Positions 4,737-6,490 of a stretch of 6,490 bases of DNA are shown one piece after another. A program made the position numbers and the translations under genes. This DNA is from an uncultured Bacilli bacterium (GTDB taxonomy: Bacteria; Bacillota_I; Bacilli_A; RF39; UBA660), in NCBI GenBank assembly GCA_948687865.1, contig CAPQQE010000026.1, forward strand, positions 6,080 through 12,569, in the 5' to 3' direction. The notes beneath the pieces are model-generated. The model was not told the DNA's origin. It made no database searches and was given only the letters and a program-made list of their open reading frames with translations. How positions within the stretch are numbered: the stretch's first letter is position 1; the number at the start of each line of letters is the position of its first letter.

Positions 4737-6490
4737 TTATAAGTATTTATTTTGTAAACTTAATGTTTTTGATTTTTTTGCACTAAAATAATCATCATAA
4801 GATATTAAGTAACCTTCTGGTTTATTTCTAGTTATAATTGGTCTTATACAGTAATCAAGTACTTCTTCTTTAAGTTTTATATTATCTCTTTTTCCACAAC
4901 CTGTTAGTGGGAAAGAATCCTGATTACTTCTAATTCTAAATACAATTTTATCAGATACTTCTTTTTCATATTTTATCTTACATCTATTTATTGCTGATTT
5001 TAATAAAGTTGGTGTAACGTTAACACCTGGTTGAAGTTCAGTATGTGCTACATATATAACATTATCATTTTCATCATAAGTAGGTATAACTTCACATGAT
5101 AATATATTTTCTGAATCTTTTAATATTTCATCTGCTACTTCAAATCCAGGAAGTTCATTACTAAATTCATTCATTCTTCCTTTTACGTGTATATAGTCAT
5201 TTTTACCTATATACCCATATACACTACAGTCTAAATACTTTTTACCATTAATTGTTTTAAATGCATTTTTAGTTGCCTCTTCATTATCCCTATATTCAAC
5301 CATATTTGTAGGAGAATATGCATATAACCTACCTGTTTTTCCATTTTCTAACACATTATCATTTTCATCTAAAGCAATTACATCTACCATACTATATGTT
5401 CTTAAAATATCATATTCATCTTTTGGTATATTTTTAAGTCTAGTCATTACATTTCTAAACATTATAAAATATATTCCACCATGTTCACAGTCTCCACCTG
5501 CGACGGAAATAAATGGTACTTTTGCACCAGACTTTCTAAGCATCTTATTAATAAGTTTTTCTTCTCCAGGGCTTAGTGGTTCTCCTACAGACATTGCTGC
5601 GAGTAAAAATGGAAACTTAATATTAATTCCATGATTTCTTAACTCTAATAATTCTTTTGATAAATGTATATAAAAACTTCTAGTTGCACAAGAAAATTCT
5701 GTTTTATTTATTAATAAACTATATTTAAAGAATTCTTTATTATATATAGGCTCTAAACATATTGTAGAACCTTGTATTAATCCATCTGTTATACAAGATT
5801 GAACTTCTGTGTTTGAATGAGTTGGTATTTGTGCAAGTACTCTTAAATTCTTCATTGATGGGGTTCCAGATACATTTGGATCATGAAAAGTACCCATAGT
5901 AATATAACTTCCGTTTTTATGAACAATTCCTTTTGGTCTTTCTGAATTTGTTGAACCACTTGAATATGTAGTAGTAAATTTTTCATCCAAAGAGGCTTTA
6001 TGTTTAACATATGGTACTTTTAAGGAATTATTCATAAAACTGTTTGATAGAAATTCTTTTGTACTTTCTATATTTTTATTACTTAATTTATAATCTTCAA
6101 CTTTATTTTCAAATTTATAAAACTTATTATCAAATTTTTCATATGGATCTTTACCATTTTTTAATGAATCAGTTAAAGATGTCATAACAATATCTCTTAC
6201 TTTTGAATTTTTTACTGAATCCTTAATATGTTCATATTTATCATCACTAATAAAGATTACATTACTATTACAACTATTTATAATTTCTGTTATATAATCT
6301 TTATCAAATTCTTCACCAAATATATTAAGTTTAACACCTAATATACTAGCAGCGCCTATTAAATATACAAATTCAGGAGTATTATTCATACATACTGGTA
6401 TTTCCATATTTGCTCTTATACCTTTAGCATATAAAGCCTCAGCATATAATCTCATTTTTTTAAACATTTCTCCATAAGTAATATTTGTAC
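4737..6490 (-). CDS. AMP-forming ligase (ANL superfamily), 5' end cut by the right window edge
   Basis: The enzyme belongs to the family that activates a carboxylate with ATP to an acyl-adenylate (acyl-CoA synthetases, NRPS adenylation domains, DltA). Counting from the internal ATG at 6467, the ATP-binding loop is YSSGSTNSERPKG (168-180), a likely A4 segment is IPTHSN (214-219), and VGEPLSPGE (294-302) is typical. An A5-like GGDCEHGG (324-331) keeps E328 but lacks YGxTE. The A8 hinge region is YLDCSVYGYI to KGR (411-431) with D413 and R431, and the catalytic A10 lysine is K526 in FPLTGCGKRD. The open frame continues upstream to the edge and reads TNITYGEMFKKM, the conserved 'TYxEL' start of such domains. 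The ATG at 6467 has no properly spaced Shine-Dalgarno, so the true start is outside. The substrate cannot be told; no carrier or thioesterase domain is fused. Confidence 0.85.
   Translation of the reverse strand, partial: TNITYGEMFKKMRLYAEALYAKGIRANMEIPVCMNNTPEFVYLIGAASILGVKLNIFGEEFDKDYITEIINSCNSNVIFISDDKYEHIKDSVKNSKVRDIVMTSLTDSLKNGKDPYEKFDNKFYKFENKVEDYKLSNKNIESTKEFLSNSFMNNSLKVPYVKHKASLDEKFTTTYSSGSTNSERPKGIVHKNGSYITMGTFHDPNVSGTPSMKNLRVLAQIPTHSNTEVQSCITDGLIQGSTICLEPIYNKEFFKYSLLINKTEFSCATRSFYIHLSKELLELRNHGINIKFPFLLAAMSVGEPLSPGEEKLINKMLRKSGAKVPFISVAGGDCEHGGIYFIMFRNVMTRLKNIPKDEYDILRTYSMVDVIALDENDNVLENGKTGRLYAYSPTNMVEYRDNEEATKNAFKTINGKKYLDCSVYGYIGKNDYIHVKGRMNEFSNELPGFEVADEILKDSENILSCEVIPTYDENDNVIYVAHTELQPGVNVTPTLLKSAINRCKIKYEKEVSDKIVFRIRSNQDSFPLTGCGKRDNIKLKEEVLDYCIRPIITRNKPEGYLISYDDYFSAKKSKTLSLQNKYL

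Overview
The window is a low-GC (by eye about a quarter G+C) piece of a bacterial chromosome of Firmicutes/Bacillota type. The evidence is AAGGAGG-like ribosome binding sites before the genes, short intergenic gaps, a DnaE polymerase that resembles the Bacillus DnaE class, and a zinc-less L28 ribosomal protein. All five tryptophans seen in the real genes are TGG and all stop codons seen are TAA or TAG. This gives no sign of the Mycoplasma-type code (TGA = Trp), even though the composition is mollicute-like. An uncultivated gut Bacilli/Clostridia lineage would fit, but I cannot name a species.

Layout, left to right. (1) Positions 1-1345, minus strand: the N-terminal 448 residues of DNA polymerase III alpha subunit DnaE, cut by the left edge. 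It has no stop codon in the window. (2) Positions 1346-1463: a short divergent promoter region. (3) Positions 1464-1637, plus strand: a very small rpmB (L28), followed by a strong hairpin terminator. (4) Positions 1681-4672, minus strand: a three-gene operon. In order of transcription it holds a membrane-bound hybrid histidine kinase (membrane sensor, HisKA, HATPase, receiver, HPt), a stand-alone receiver protein, and a small DUF4870-like membrane protein. (5) Positions 4673-4736: a terminator hairpin and an extended -10 promoter packed into about 60 bases. (6) Positions 4737-6490, minus strand: an adenylate-forming (AMP-binding) enzyme, cut by the right edge; its true start lies outside the window.

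The kinase carries every module of a His-Asp-His phosphorelay, and the next gene supplies a fourth phospho-acceptor (Asp) on a receiver with no output domain. The operon could therefore form a complete four-step relay with no DNA-binding protein in it. The last gene is a small membrane protein whose link to the relay is unknown. The AMP-forming ligase is transcribed in the same direction just upstream, separated by a terminator, so its link to the relay is only positional. dnaE and rpmB are housekeeping genes. I found no mobile elements, CRISPR arrays, tRNAs or rRNAs.
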